A DNA stretch of 42,384 nucleotides from Paracoccaceae bacterium (GCA_947504705.1 CANNIA010000030.1:1-42384), one strand, 5' to 3'; counted from the first letter of the stretch, positions 1 through 7,644 are shown. The notes: generated from the sequence alone by a model not told the origin. Made by a program: numbers and translations.

Positions 1-84
1 CGTCAGCGAGCCACGGCGCTTCAGCGCTTCATTGTAGGCGGGCCAGTTCCTGGTCTTGTAAGCAGGGGGTGTAGGTTTGCTCAT
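1..84 (-). CDS. IS5-family transposase, N-terminal fragment (cut by window edge)
   Basis: The minus strand starts at an ATG at 84 and stays open to the window edge. The 28 residues begin MSKPTPPAYKTRNWPAYN and continue with EALKRRGSLT. This is the typical N-terminus of IS5-family DDE transposases of alphaproteobacteria, which normally continues with a Trp/Asp-containing segment that is not visible here. The catalytic DDE residues lie outside the window. The IS end just upstream (129-147) supports the call. Whether the element is intact cannot be judged. Confidence 0.8.
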   Translation of the reverse strand, partial: MSKPTPPAYKTRNWPAYNEALKRRGSLT

Positions 85-128
85 GCCGTCCAGCTACCAC
101 ACTGGATTCACAAGATGAATCCCTCACA

Positions 129-147
129 GGATTTGTGCAACAGAGCC
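129..147. mobile_element. Terminal inverted repeat (end) of the IS5-family element
   Basis: Read on the minus strand this segment is GGCTCTGTTGCACAAATCC, which matches the end sequence commonly found on IS5-family elements of proteobacteria. It lies 45 bp upstream of the transposase start, as expected for the 5' end of such an element. The element therefore runs leftward from about position 147 out of the window. The target duplication cannot be checked because the other end is missing. Confidence 0.7.
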
Positions 148-318
148 CCGTCCCTTGTTAAAGCGATGCTATTTTTGCCAGACAGTAAGGAATTATTCCC
201 AATTCGGAGCAAGCAGTGTTTCTTTCGGCATATTGCCCAGCCTAGGCCCTTCGGGGTTGTGTGTCGCGGGCCCTTGTGGTCTGGTTCGAAAAAGCACTTC
301 AGTCGGCAGGGGACGTGA

Positions 319-609
319 ATGAGGAACCTCGTATTCGGTATTTTGGTCGCATCGACCGCAATTCTGGGATTCTTTGCCTATCAGAGCAGCCAAAAGCTGG
401 TCGCCGCCAATGCGGAACTTTCAGCCAAATCCGAGGCTGCTGCATCGCTTGAGGCTGAAAAAGTGGCACTCGTGGCTCAGGTTGCAACCCTGCAAACGCA
501 GGTCGACACGCTGACCAAGGCTGCCGCCGATGCCACCGCTGCGCTTGGGGCGACGACGACCACGGAAGGTGCTGCGTCGACCGAGGGGGCAGCCACAACG
601 ACGCCCTAA
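319..609 (+). CDS. Small membrane-anchored or exported coiled-coil protein, unknown function
   Basis: This is a 96-residue protein. Residues 1-20 (MRNLVFGILVASTAILGFFA) form one hydrophobic segment, either a signal anchor or a signal peptide. Residues 22-75 are an Ala/Glu/Lys-rich heptad-like helix. The tail is low-complexity Ala/Thr/Gly. An AGGGGAC ribosome site ends 4 nt before the ATG. The stop codon overlaps the stop of the convergent tetR gene (shared bases at 606-609). I do not recognise a family. The coiled coil and anchor resemble small envelope proteins, and the neighbour is an envelope-stress locus, but a link is only inference. The predicted frame has normal high-GC codon use. Confidence 0.6.
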   Translation: MRNLVFGILVASTAILGFFAYQSSQKLVAANAELSAKSEAAASLEAEKVALVAQVATLQTQVDTLTKAAADATAALGATTTTEGAASTEGAATTTP

Positions 610-1244
610 GGTGCGGGTATAGCACCTCGGTCGGGGTGCACCACGGCTTGGCGCGCCCCGGCGACAAGTGCCATCACCAGCGCGGCCACTTCTTGGCGTA
701 GCGCGGCCTCGGGCAGGCCAACCAGTCGTGCCTGCAGCGCCAGATGCACGACGCCATGCACTGCGCCGAACAAAGTCCTGACCCGATACCTAAGCTCATC
801 GGCCGGCAGGTCCGGTCGGATAGCGGCAAGCGGTGCGCCGATCCTGGCGATCAGAACCTCATGATCCTGTCGATGCCAGTCCGCCATTTCGACCCCATCG
901 GGCAGGCGGTGCTCGAAAAGCGCCGACCAGAGCTTTCTGTTCTGCAACGCAAAGACCGCATAGGCGTCTGCAAGGGCAAGCATGACCACTTCCGGGGTCG
1001 CCGCGGCTGAGGCTGGTGCCAGCGCCTCGCCCAATCTGGCCAAAGTGCGCGAGTTCACCCTTTGCACCAGTTCGTCCAGATCGGCGACGGCGTTGTAGAT
1101 TGCGCCAAGTGCACAACCTGCCAATTGCGTCACGTCTCGCGCCTTAAGCCCTGCAAGGCCCTTTTCAGCGATTTTGGATTCTGCCGCGTCAATCAGCCGG
1201 GTTCGCAAATCGGGTCTGCGGTCGGTCGTTCTGGCGTCGCTCAT
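606..1244 (-). CDS. TetR/AcrR-family transcriptional regulator
   Basis: This is a 212-residue TetR-type repressor. An N-terminal helix-turn-helix (about residues 12-60, with AGCALGAIYNAVADLDEL as recognition region) is followed by an all-helical ligand/dimer domain of the type seen in WHG-containing TetR proteins. The open frame extends upstream to a TTG at 1277, but that TTG sits inside an operator-like palindrome. The ATG at 1244 has AGGAA about 6 nt upstream, so I chose it. It is divergent from pspA, and three copies of TGAAC-N3-GTTCA lie between the two genes, so autorepression and control of pspA-yiaAB are likely. The ligand is unknown. Confidence 0.85.
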   Translation of the reverse strand: MSDARTTDRRPDLRTRLIDAAESKIAEKGLAGLKARDVTQLAGCALGAIYNAVADLDELVQRVNSRTLARLGEALAPASAAATPEVVMLALADAYAVFALQNRKLWSALFEHRLPDGVEMADWHRQDHEVLIARIGAPLAAIRPDLPADELRYRVRTLFGAVHGVVHLALQARLVGLPEAALRQEVAALVMALVAGARQAVVHPDRGAIPAP

Positions 1245-1262
1245 CTGTGTTCCTGCGTCATT

Positions 1263-1277
1263 TTGAACGTTGTTCAA
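1263..1277. promoter_or_regulatory. Operator-like palindrome 1 (tetR side)
   Basis: TTGAACGTTGTTCAA is a perfect inverted repeat with 6-bp arms and a 3-bp centre. It lies 19 bp before the tetR ATG, where a bound repressor would block tetR transcription. It shares the core TGAAC-N3-GTTCA with two more sites nearby (1286-1298 and 1315-1327). Confidence 0.65.
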
Positions 1278-1285
1278 TTTTTCCT

Positions 1286-1298
1286 TGAACGGCGTTCA
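1286..1298. promoter_or_regulatory. Operator-like palindrome 2
   Basis: TGAACGGCGTTCA is the second copy of the TGAAC-N3-GTTCA core, centred 22 bp (about two helical turns) from copy 1. A possible -35 element for pspA (TTGAAC, 1285-1290) overlaps it, so binding here would block RNA polymerase. Confidence 0.65.
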
Positions 1299-1307
1299 TG
1301 AAACTGT

Positions 1308-1327
1308 AACAGTGTGAACACTGTTCA
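1308..1327. promoter_or_regulatory. Operator-like palindrome 3 (pspA side), with overlapping inverted repeat
   Basis: TGAACACTGTTCA (1315-1327) is the third copy of the core, centred 29 bp from copy 2 and ending 17 bp before the pspA start codon. A second, offset inverted repeat overlaps it: AACAGTG (1308-1314), TGAA, CACTGTT (1319-1325). The two cannot be bound symmetrically in the same way at once, which could mean two modes of binding or simply chance. Confidence 0.6.
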
Positions 1328-1344
1328 TAAGCAAGGAGCTACAG

Positions 1345-2022
1345 ATGTTCAACACGATTGTCACTTTGGTCAGGGGCCGCAGCCATGATGCGGCGCAGGG
1401 ACTGGCAGATGCGAATGCCCTTGCGATCCTGCGGCAGCAGGTCCGGGATGCGGCGTCAGGCGTAGACGCCGCCCGTCGTGCGGTTGCCGTTGTCATGGCC
1501 TACGCCGACCGCGAACGCCGGGCGCTGGTCCGGATCACTGCACAGCTTGCTGACCTTGAAGCCCGTGCGCTTGCCGCATTGGGGCAGGGGCGCGAAGATC
1601 TGGCCACCGAAGCCGCAGCGGCCATCGCCCAGCTTGAGGCCGGGCGTAATACGACAGAAACCGCCCTTGCGACCTATAAAATTGAAATCTTTCGGCTTCG
1701 CGACGAGGTATCGGGCGCCGAAACCCGTCTGCAGGACTTGCAGCAGGGTCTGCAACTCGCCGATGCCGCGCAGAAGTCGCAGACGGCGCGCGGAGTCGTG
1801 ACCCGCCCGGTTGCTGCCTCGCTTGCCGAGGCCGAGGCGACGCTCTCCCGCCTGCAGGCCAGGCAAGCAAATGCCGAAGCCACCGCCGCAGCGGTCACCG
1901 AACTGACCACTGGACTGTCTGCCGAAACGGTCTCGGCCCGGCTTGCCGCAGCAGGATGCGGCCCTTCGCTGAAGCCGGACGCCTCGGCTGTGCTTGCCCG
2001 GCTTAAGAAAACGGTCGGCTGA
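1345..2022 (+). CDS. pspA: PspA/IM30-family envelope-stress protein
   Basis: This is a 225-residue, almost wholly helical protein starting MFNTIVTLVRG, the amphipathic membrane-binding N-terminus typical of PspA/Vipp1. Long Ala/Glu/Arg/Gln coiled coils follow (about residues 25-190). PspA proteins are ESCRT-III-like and coat damaged inner membrane to keep the proton gradient. AAGGAG lies 7 nt before the ATG. The gene is followed 37 bp later by a YiaAB membrane protein and preceded by a divergent TetR gene. The classical partners PspB, PspC and PspF are absent, so control here is probably by TetR and not by a sigma-54 activator. That is inference from layout. Confidence 0.85.
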   Translation: MFNTIVTLVRGRSHDAAQGLADANALAILRQQVRDAASGVDAARRAVAVVMAYADRERRALVRITAQLADLEARALAALGQGREDLATEAAAAIAQLEAGRNTTETALATYKIEIFRLRDEVSGAETRLQDLQQGLQLADAAQKSQTARGVVTRPVAASLAEAEATLSRLQARQANAEATAAAVTELTTGLSAETVSARLAAAGCGPSLKPDASAVLARLKKTVG

Positions 2023-2059
2023 CTGTCGAAGACTTAAAAATAAATCAAGGAGATGAATC

Positions 2060-2344
2060 ATGAGTGACCTTCCCCAAATTCCGCTTCGCACGTCGCAAGC
2101 CTTCACTTGGTTCAGTTTTGTGAACTTTGCCGTGGCAGGAACTATGATGGCCGGTGGCATCTACTTTCTCGAAGCAAGCTTCTCTGCCAAGGGCTTTTAC
2201 GCAATGGCCACGCTGATGCTGGTCAGCTCGACTGTGGGCATCACCAAAGCCATGCGCGACAAAGAGGAATCCGACCGACTTCACAACAAGCTGGAAGAGG
2301 CCCGTACCGAACGGCTGCTTGCCGAAGTCTCGCGTGACCGCTAA
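2060..2344 (+). CDS. YiaA/YiaB-family two-helix inner-membrane protein
   Basis: This is a 94-residue protein with two hydrophobic helices, about residues 16-37 and 44-62, joined by a short turn (YFLEASFSAKGFYAM). This is the YiaAB two-helix domain layout. A charged cytoplasmic tail (KEESDRLHNKLEEARTER) could form a coiled coil. A strong AAGGAG site precedes the ATG. It is co-directional with pspA, 37 bp away, and likely in the same transcript. YiaAB proteins have no settled function; the pairing with PspA suggests a membrane anchor or sensor for it. Confidence 0.8.
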   Translation: MSDLPQIPLRTSQAFTWFSFVNFAVAGTMMAGGIYFLEASFSAKGFYAMATLMLVSSTVGITKAMRDKEESDRLHNKLEEARTERLLAEVSRDR

Positions 2345-2368
2345 GGCGGTTACCCGCAACCAACAAGT

Positions 2369-2387
2369 CGGGGCCGCCTAGGCCCCG
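2369..2387. terminator. Hairpin between convergent yiaAB and galM
   Basis: CGGGGCC (2369-2375), loop GCCTA, GGCCCCG (2381-2387) is a perfect 7-bp stem at the meeting point of the two convergent genes, and it overlaps the galM stop codon. There is no real T-tract on either strand, so it may be a weak bidirectional terminator or only a GC-rich accident. Confidence 0.35.
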
Positions 2388-3424
2388 GCGATCCGGTCCA
2401 CTTCAACCGGCGTGAAGTCGAAGAACGCAAGATGGCGGTAAAGTTGACCGGGTTCGAGCCGGGTTGAAGGAAACTGTGGATGGTTTGGGGAATCCGGAAA
2501 TTTTTGGGTTTCCAGCGCCACACCGGGAAAGCGATCATAGGTCACGCCGCCCTTGCCGGGCTGGCTGCCATCGAAATGCGCACCGGTATAGACTTGAAGG
2601 CCGACCTCGGAGGTCCATAGCTTCAAGGACCTACCAGACGCAGGATGTATCAGTTCCGCAGCCGGGCGCAGATTTTCACCGTGCAACGATTGGACCGGGG
2701 CCGAGAGACAGAAGTTGTGGTCAAACCCCTCTGGCCCCGGCGTTGCTTCGCTGATCTGGCGCGGGCCAGTGAAATCAAAAGGGGTACCGGCCACGGAACG
2801 GATCTCGCCCGTTGGAATATTGGTGGGATCAACCGGCGTATAGTGCCGGGCATGAACTTTCAGCTGCTGGTCCAGAACATTGCCAGCCCCGTGGCCCGCA
2901 AGATTGAAGTAGGGGTGGCTGGCCAGATTGACGACCGTCGGAGCCGAAGTTGTGGCGCGCATCTCGATCATCAAGGCGAAATCGCCGATCAGCCGATACG
3001 TGCAAGAAACCTCCATCGCGCCGGGAAAGCCCATCTCGGCATCCGGGGACTGGGTGGCAAAGACCACATGGTCGGGCGACTGGTCCGCTACGCGCCAGAT
3101 CTTGCGGTCAAACCCATCGCTGCCACCGTGAAGCTGATGCGGGCCATGGTTACGCTCAAGCACCACCTCGCGACCATCCAGCGGAAAGCGGGCAAAGGCA
3201 ATGCGGTTGGCAAAGCGCCCGCAGATCGTGCCGATATGGCCACCGACAGTCAGGTAGTCCTCGGGACGATCATGACCAAGCACGACATCGGCAAAGGTCC
3301 CGTTCCGGTCCGGTGCCCAAAGTGCAGTCATTCGCGCGCCAAGGGGGAGCAGGTCAAGCCTGATGCCGCCCTTTCGGGAAATAGTAATGGTTTGAAGGGA
3401 TTGCACAGCAGCAGAGTCAGCCAA
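2378..3424 (-). CDS. galM: Aldose 1-epimerase (galactose mutarotase)
   Basis: This 348-residue protein interconverts alpha and beta anomers of aldoses in the cytoplasm. Family marks are the substrate-loop segment GRFANRIAFARF, the HQLHGG stretch, the catalytic-His motif NLASHPYFNL and the C-terminal catalytic Glu in VALETQKFPDSPNHPQFP. The start is TTG at 3424: a full AGGAGG lies 5 nt upstream and no ATG or GTG is better placed. It is the last gene of a three-gene operon, 14 bp after the sugar dehydrogenase. It would supply the anomer used by that dehydrogenase. Confidence 0.9.
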   Translation of the reverse strand: MADSAAVQSLQTITISRKGGIRLDLLPLGARMTALWAPDRNGTFADVVLGHDRPEDYLTVGGHIGTICGRFANRIAFARFPLDGREVVLERNHGPHQLHGGSDGFDRKIWRVADQSPDHVVFATQSPDAEMGFPGAMEVSCTYRLIGDFALMIEMRATTSAPTVVNLASHPYFNLAGHGAGNVLDQQLKVHARHYTPVDPTNIPTGEIRSVAGTPFDFTGPRQISEATPGPEGFDHNFCLSAPVQSLHGENLRPAAELIHPASGRSLKLWTSEVGLQVYTGAHFDGSQPGKGGVTYDRFPGVALETQKFPDSPNHPQFPSTRLEPGQLYRHLAFFDFTPVEVDRIAGA

Positions 3425-3438
3425 TTCCGCCTCCTGGG

Positions 3439-4350
3439 TCAGAAACTGAAAGGATCAACACTCGCCCGACGACCCAGCGTCATGGCATCGGACACATGAA
3501 CCATTGGCGAGAGGTCAACATCACTTTCACCCAGCCGGACAAGTTCGGCCATGCGCGCGTAAAGTGCGGGATATTCGCCCATGATCGAGCTGGTCCCAGC
3601 AACAGTATTGCCGTCGATCTCAAGCACGTTGCCGCCCATGCGCAGGGCAAGCTGGCCTTCGTTCGTTTCAACCTCGATATCCCAAGTCTGATGGCCCTCT
3701 TGCCGCCAGTCAAAATCGGCAGTGACATTGCCCGAAAATGTCAGTCGCGCTGCTATTGGGGTCTGCCGGTTCGACGGGAAGTCGAGATCCGCTGCAGTCA
3801 GATGCACAGGTGTCGGCAGGATTTTGGTCAGGATCGATAGCGCGTTGCTGCCCGGGTCGAAGACACCCATGCCGCCGGGTTCAAATACCCAGTCCTGACC
3901 GGGATGCCATTTCCGCACATCCTCGCGCCAGGTGATATGGGCGCGGGTCACGGTCTTGCTCTGCAGCCATGCCTTGGCCGGGGCCACCGCATGCGCCATC
4001 CGGCTGTGCCAGGTGGCGTAAAGTGTCAGGCCCCTCTCTTCAGCGAGGGCTTGCAACGCGTGGACTTCGGCAAGTGTCGCTCCCGGCGGCTTTTCCAGCA
4101 TCACATGCTTGCCCGCCTGCAGCGCCGCCCAAGCATAGGCAAAGCGCGGCACCGGGGGCAGGGCGAGCGAGACAACTTCAACCTCGGGTCGGGCGGCCAG
4201 CATCGCCTCGATGGCCGCAAAACTTTCGACCCCCTCGACATGGCCCTTGCGGCTGACGGTCGCTGCTAGCTCCCAATCGAGGCTGGCGGTGATCGCAGGG
4301 ACATGCTGATCGACCGCGATCTTGCCGATACCGACGAGAGCAAGCTTCAT
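3439..4350 (-). CDS. Gfo/Idh/MocA-family sugar 1-dehydrogenase (D-galactose/L-arabinose type)
   Basis: This is a 303-residue NAD(P)-dependent oxidoreductase. The Rossmann domain begins MKLALVGIGKIAVDQHVPAI and holds the family signature EKPPGATLAEV near residue 96, whose Lys helps catalysis. The C-terminal half is the substrate domain (WHPGQDWVFEPGGMGVFDPG). The sequence most resembles dehydrogenases that oxidise D-galactose or L-arabinose at C1 to the lactone. The frame is open 46 codons further upstream, but the ATG at 4350 shares its A with the TGA of the dehydratase gene. That overlap is the usual sign of translational coupling, so I chose it. Specificity for galactose versus arabinose cannot be decided. 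Confidence 0.8.
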   Translation of the reverse strand: MKLALVGIGKIAVDQHVPAITASLDWELAATVSRKGHVEGVESFAAIEAMLAARPEVEVVSLALPPVPRFAYAWAALQAGKHVMLEKPPGATLAEVHALQALAEERGLTLYATWHSRMAHAVAPAKAWLQSKTVTRAHITWREDVRKWHPGQDWVFEPGGMGVFDPGSNALSILTKILPTPVHLTAADLDFPSNRQTPIAARLTFSGNVTADFDWRQEGHQTWDIEVETNEGQLALRMGGNVLEIDGNTVAGTSSIMGEYPALYARMAELVRLGESDVDLSPMVHVSDAMTLGRRASVDPFSF

Positions 4351-6092
4351 CAGTGGCTTTCCCGCGCAACGGCGTTGCCCCGGCAACCCACCAGAAAGTC
4401 CATGTCCGCGCCCTTGTCGGCTCCCTGAACGTGGTCGTGGTACAGCTTGGCATAGCCGCTGGCGGGCGGCTCGACCGCCGGTTTCCACGCGGCTAACCGC
4501 TCTGCCAGTTCCGCCTCGGGGATATCCAGATGCAGACGGCGGGCCACCACATCCAGTTCGATCATGTCGCCGGTCCGCACCACCGCCAGCGGTCCACCGC
4601 GCGCAGCCTCGGGAGAGGTGTGCAGAACCACGGTTCCGTAAGCGGTGCCCGACATCCGTGCATCCGAGATCCGGACCATGTCGGTAATCCCCTTGCGCAG
4701 CACCTTGGGAGGTAGGCCCATGTTGCCGACCTCGGCCATGCCGGGATAGCCGCGCGGTCCGCAGTTTTTCAGGACCATCACGCAGGTCTCGTCGATCTCC
4801 AGCGCCTCGTCGTCGATGCGGGCCTTGTAGTCGTCGATGTCCTCGAAGACGACCGCGCGACCCCGGTGCTGCATCAGTTGCGGGCTCGCAGCGGAAGGTT
4901 TCAATACCGCCCCATCCGGCGCAAGGTTGCCCTTCAGCACCACGATGCCGCCCGACTGGGTCAGCGCCTTGTCAGTGGGAAGGATCACATCGTCATTGTC
5001 GATCCGCGCATCCTTGACCTCATCCCAGACCGGGCCGCCGGAAACCGTCAGCGCGTCCTTGTTCAGAAGTCCTGCCTCCCCCAGCCGCTTGATCACGGCA
5101 GGCAGGCCCCCGGCGTAGAAGAATTCCTCCATGAGATACTTGCCTGATGGCATCAGGTTCACGATCGTCGGCACATCGCGGCCCCACTGGTCCCAGTCGT
5201 TCAAGGAAAGATCGACCCCCATCCGCCCGGCAATCGCCAGAAGATGGATCACCGCATTGGTGCTGCCTCCGATGGCCGCATTGGTGCGGATCGCATTCTG
5301 AAAGGCGTCGCGCGTCAGGATGTCAGAAGGCTTCAGATCATCCTTCACCATCTGCACGATCCGCCGCCCGGTCAGATGCGCCATCACTCGGCGGCGGCTG
5401 TCGACCGCCGGGATCGCGGCATTGCCCGACAGCGTCATCCCCAGCGCCTCGACCATGCTGGCCATTGTGCTGGCCGTGCCCATCGTGTTGCAGGACCCCG
5501 GGCTGCGCGACATCGACGCCTCTGCCTCGACAAACTCCGCCGCCGTCATCTCGCCCGCCTTCACAGCTTCAGAGAATTTCCACAGATGCGTGCCCGATCC
5601 GACCCGTTCCCCCCGGAAATAGCCGTTCAGCATCGGTCCGCCCGAGACCATGATGGTCGGCAGATCGCAACTTGCTGCCCCCATCAAAAGCGAGGGCGTG
5701 GTCTTGTCGCAGCCGACAAGGCAGACGACCCCATCCATCTGCTGGCCCCGGATGGTCTCCTCGACCGCCATGGCGGCAAGGTTGCGGAACATCATCGCGG
5801 TGGGGCGGAAGCCGCTTTCGCTGACAGAAAAGACCGGGACAATGACCGGCAGACCACCGGCCTCATACACCCCGTGCTTTACCCGCTCGGCAAGGTCATT
5901 CAGATGTGCATTGCAGGGGTTCAACTCACTGAAAGTGTTCAGGATCCCGATCACCGGGCGGCCGTCGAACAGATCGGCGGGCAGGCCCTGGTTCTTCATC
6001 CAGCTGCGATGATAGATCGCGTCCTTCGAGCTTCCGGCGAACCATTCCTGCGAACGAAGTTTGCGGGGCCACTTGGCGGGCTTGAAGGTCAT
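4350..6092 (-). CDS. IlvD/Edd-family sugar-acid dehydratase (L-arabinonate dehydratase type)
   Basis: This 580-residue enzyme would convert an aldonate to a 2-keto-3-deoxy acid. Iron-sulfur cluster cysteines are visible in NPCNAHL, VGCDKTTPSLLMG and SPGSCNTMGTASTM; the C-terminal TCVMVLKNCGPRGYPGM and ISDARMSGTAYG are family blocks. The N-terminus KLRSQEWFAG and overall length fit the arabinonate/pentonate dehydratases more than IlvD itself. The frame extends to 6176, but the ATG at 6092 has AAAGGAC 6 nt upstream and lies after the predicted promoter, so I chose it. It is first in an operon with the sugar dehydrogenase and mutarotase, together the first steps of the non-phosphorylative pathway. 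Confidence 0.85.
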   Translation of the reverse strand: MTFKPAKWPRKLRSQEWFAGSSKDAIYHRSWMKNQGLPADLFDGRPVIGILNTFSELNPCNAHLNDLAERVKHGVYEAGGLPVIVPVFSVSESGFRPTAMMFRNLAAMAVEETIRGQQMDGVVCLVGCDKTTPSLLMGAASCDLPTIMVSGGPMLNGYFRGERVGSGTHLWKFSEAVKAGEMTAAEFVEAEASMSRSPGSCNTMGTASTMASMVEALGMTLSGNAAIPAVDSRRRVMAHLTGRRIVQMVKDDLKPSDILTRDAFQNAIRTNAAIGGSTNAVIHLLAIAGRMGVDLSLNDWDQWGRDVPTIVNLMPSGKYLMEEFFYAGGLPAVIKRLGEAGLLNKDALTVSGGPVWDEVKDARIDNDDVILPTDKALTQSGGIVVLKGNLAPDGAVLKPSAASPQLMQHRGRAVVFEDIDDYKARIDDEALEIDETCVMVLKNCGPRGYPGMAEVGNMGLPPKVLRKGITDMVRISDARMSGTAYGTVVLHTSPEAARGGPLAVVRTGDMIELDVVARRLHLDIPEAELAERLAAWKPAVEPPASGYAKLYHDHVQGADKGADMDFLVGCRGNAVARESH

Positions 6093-6144
6093 CTGAAGTC
6101 CTTTCTTCGGAGCCTGTGGTGGCGCCATGATCGCTAAAAGAGCA

Positions 6145-6181
6145 TGACTTGGGAAATAGTCCGAACTGTTGCCCAAGTCAA
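6145..6181 (-). promoter_or_regulatory. Sugar-acid operon promoter nested in a 9-bp inverted repeat (candidate operator)
   Basis: On the minus strand TTGACT (6181-6176) and TATTTC (6158-6153) are spaced by 17 bp, a good -35/-10 pair 61 bp before the dehydratase ATG. A perfect inverted repeat, TGACTTGGG (6145-6153) and CCCAAGTCA (6172-6180), brackets it. One arm covers the -35 and the other lies next to the -10 and start site. This is the layout of a repressor operator. The divergent GntR regulator at 6937 is the nearest candidate repressor. Confidence 0.55.
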
Positions 6182-6194
6182 AAGGCCGGGAGGG

Positions 6195-6842
6195 CTAATC
6201 CCACAGTCTGGTCAGGAAATCGCCAAGGTCGGCGGTGTGGTGGTGAATATGCGGCTCGGACATGGGTTCCGGCGCGACATGCACAGTGCGCATACCAAGT
6301 GCGTCGGGAACTTGCAGGTTCCGTGCGTCATCTTCGAACATCGCCGAAGTGGTCGGGTCCAGCCCATCCCGGGCAAAGACCGTGGCAAAGGCCCGGGCCT
6401 CGGGTTTGGGGTGGAAATTGGCTTCCTCGACCCCATAAACCGCATCGAAAAGGCCAGCCAGGCCGCGCGCCTCGACGACCTTTACGGCATAGGGCACGCA
6501 GGCGTTGGTGTAGATGATCTTGCGGCCGGGTAGGGCTGCGATGGCCGCCGCCAAGTCAGGGTCTGGGGACAGCACGGAAAAGTCGATCTCATGCACTTCG
6601 GTCAGATAGGGGCCGGGGTCGACGCCATGCTCGGCCATCAGCCCCGCCAGCGTCGTGCCATAGGTCTGCCAGTAATGCGCGCGCAGATGGTCGGCCCGCG
6701 CACGGTCGACCTGCAACGCGCGCATGACCCAATCGGTCATCTTTATCTCGATCTGGTCGAAGAGGCGCATGTGCGGCGGGTAAAGCGTGTTGTCGAGGTC
6801 GAAGACCCAGGTCCGGACGGCAGCGAAGTGTTTGCGTGGCAT
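6195..6842 (-). CDS. HAD-superfamily pyrimidine 5'-nucleotidase
   Basis: This is a 215-residue haloacid-dehalogenase phosphatase. Motif I is VFDLDNTLYPP with the nucleophile Asp near residue 15. Motif II is IIYTNA, motif III the Lys in HPKPEARAF, and motif IV FEDDARN. A helical cap lies between motifs I and II. The YTNA and FEDDARNL forms are typical of the SDT1/PHM8-like pyrimidine nucleotidases that dephosphorylate UMP/CMP. It lies upstream of the sugar operon in the same direction, but 100 bp and a separate promoter intervene. It is divergent from the GntR gene with 94 bp between starts. Confidence 0.8.
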   Translation of the reverse strand: MPRKHFAAVRTWVFDLDNTLYPPHMRLFDQIEIKMTDWVMRALQVDRARADHLRAHYWQTYGTTLAGLMAEHGVDPGPYLTEVHEIDFSVLSPDPDLAAAIAALPGRKIIYTNACVPYAVKVVEARGLAGLFDAVYGVEEANFHPKPEARAFATVFARDGLDPTTSAMFEDDARNLQVPDALGMRTVHVAPEPMSEPHIHHHTADLGDFLTRLWD

Positions 6843-6880
6843 GCGGATCGTCTAGCGGCAGGATGTCTGATTTGGAAGGG

Positions 6881-6909
6881 TTGATTGAGTGGGGGCAGGG
6901 GGCTAGGGT
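6881..6909 (+). promoter_or_regulatory. Candidate promoter of the GntR regulator gene
   Basis: TTGATT (6881-6886) and TAGGGT (6904-6909) are spaced by exactly 17 bp and sit 27 bp before the GTG start at 6937. The match to the consensus is partial (4/6 and 3/6), so this is a weak prediction. It fits the chosen start, since the frame is closed by a TAG at 6904. Confidence 0.35.
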
Positions 6910-6936
6910 CTCGCCGCAGGTTCTGGGGGCCCATCC

Positions 6937-7572
6937 GTGCAGAAAGATGCCTATACGCTGATCCTCGAAGCGATCGAGGCAGGGCTTTACAAGCCCGGCG
7001 ATCGGCTGGTCGAAAGCGAGCTGGCCGAACGGCTTGGCGTGTCGCGCACCCCGGTGCGTGAGGCGCTGCAGCGGCTGGAAACCCAGGCGATGCTGACCCG
7101 GGATGGGCGCAGCCTGATCGTAGCGACGCTTGACCACAACCAATTGGCCGAGCTCTACGCCGTCCGAAGCGAGCTTGAAGGTCTGGCAGCTCGGCTTGCG
7201 GCACGGCATGCCACGCCTGAAGAAGTCCGAGTTCTGCAAAGCATGGTTGCGGAAGACCGCGCGCTCTTGGGCGGCGATCCACGGGCGCTAAGCCGGGCAA
7301 ACAAGCGCTTTCACAAGCAGATCCATCTGGCCAGCCACAACCGGTTTCTGGTGCAGCAACTCGACCTTGTGCATCGGTCGATGGCGCTGATGGCGAATAC
7401 TTCTTTTGCTGCCGAAGGCCGGGACGAGGTCGCCTTGGCCGAACATGACCAGATCGTTGCCGCAATCGCAGCAGGCGACGGTGAAGCGGCCGATCAGGCG
7501 CTGCGGACCCATATCAGCCGAGCCTTTGAAACCAGGCTTCGGGTCGAGGCGGGTGAGCTGAAACTGCGCTAG
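6937..7572 (+). CDS. GntR-family regulator with FCD ligand domain
   Basis: This is a 211-residue protein. The winged helix-turn-helix occupies about residues 5-65, with the hallmark PGDRLVESELAERLGVSRTP and VREALQRLE. The C-terminal FCD helical domain (about 75-200) has the metal-binding Asp/His pattern (RANKRFHKQIH, EHDQIVAAI, RTHI). FCD regulators usually bind sugar acids or other carboxylates. Its position next to an aldonate dehydratase operon fits that. The GTG start is the first possible one in the frame, with a G-rich stretch 7 nt before it. It is most likely a repressor of the operon through the inverted repeat at 6145-6180; that link is inferred. Confidence 0.85.
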   Translation: MQKDAYTLILEAIEAGLYKPGDRLVESELAERLGVSRTPVREALQRLETQAMLTRDGRSLIVATLDHNQLAELYAVRSELEGLAARLAARHATPEEVRVLQSMVAEDRALLGGDPRALSRANKRFHKQIHLASHNRFLVQQLDLVHRSMALMANTSFAAEGRDEVALAEHDQIVAAIAAGDGEAADQALRTHISRAFETRLRVEAGELKLR

Positions 7573-7644
7573 CTTTTGGCCGGGGGGCAAAAATCCGCGA
7601 TTTAAGTCGCGATTTCCGCCAGAAATCGCTGCCTTGGGCTTGGG

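Noticed and set aside
115-318. 67-residue plus frame across the IS end
   Set aside because: It runs out of the IS terminal repeat and overlaps only promoter DNA of the next gene.
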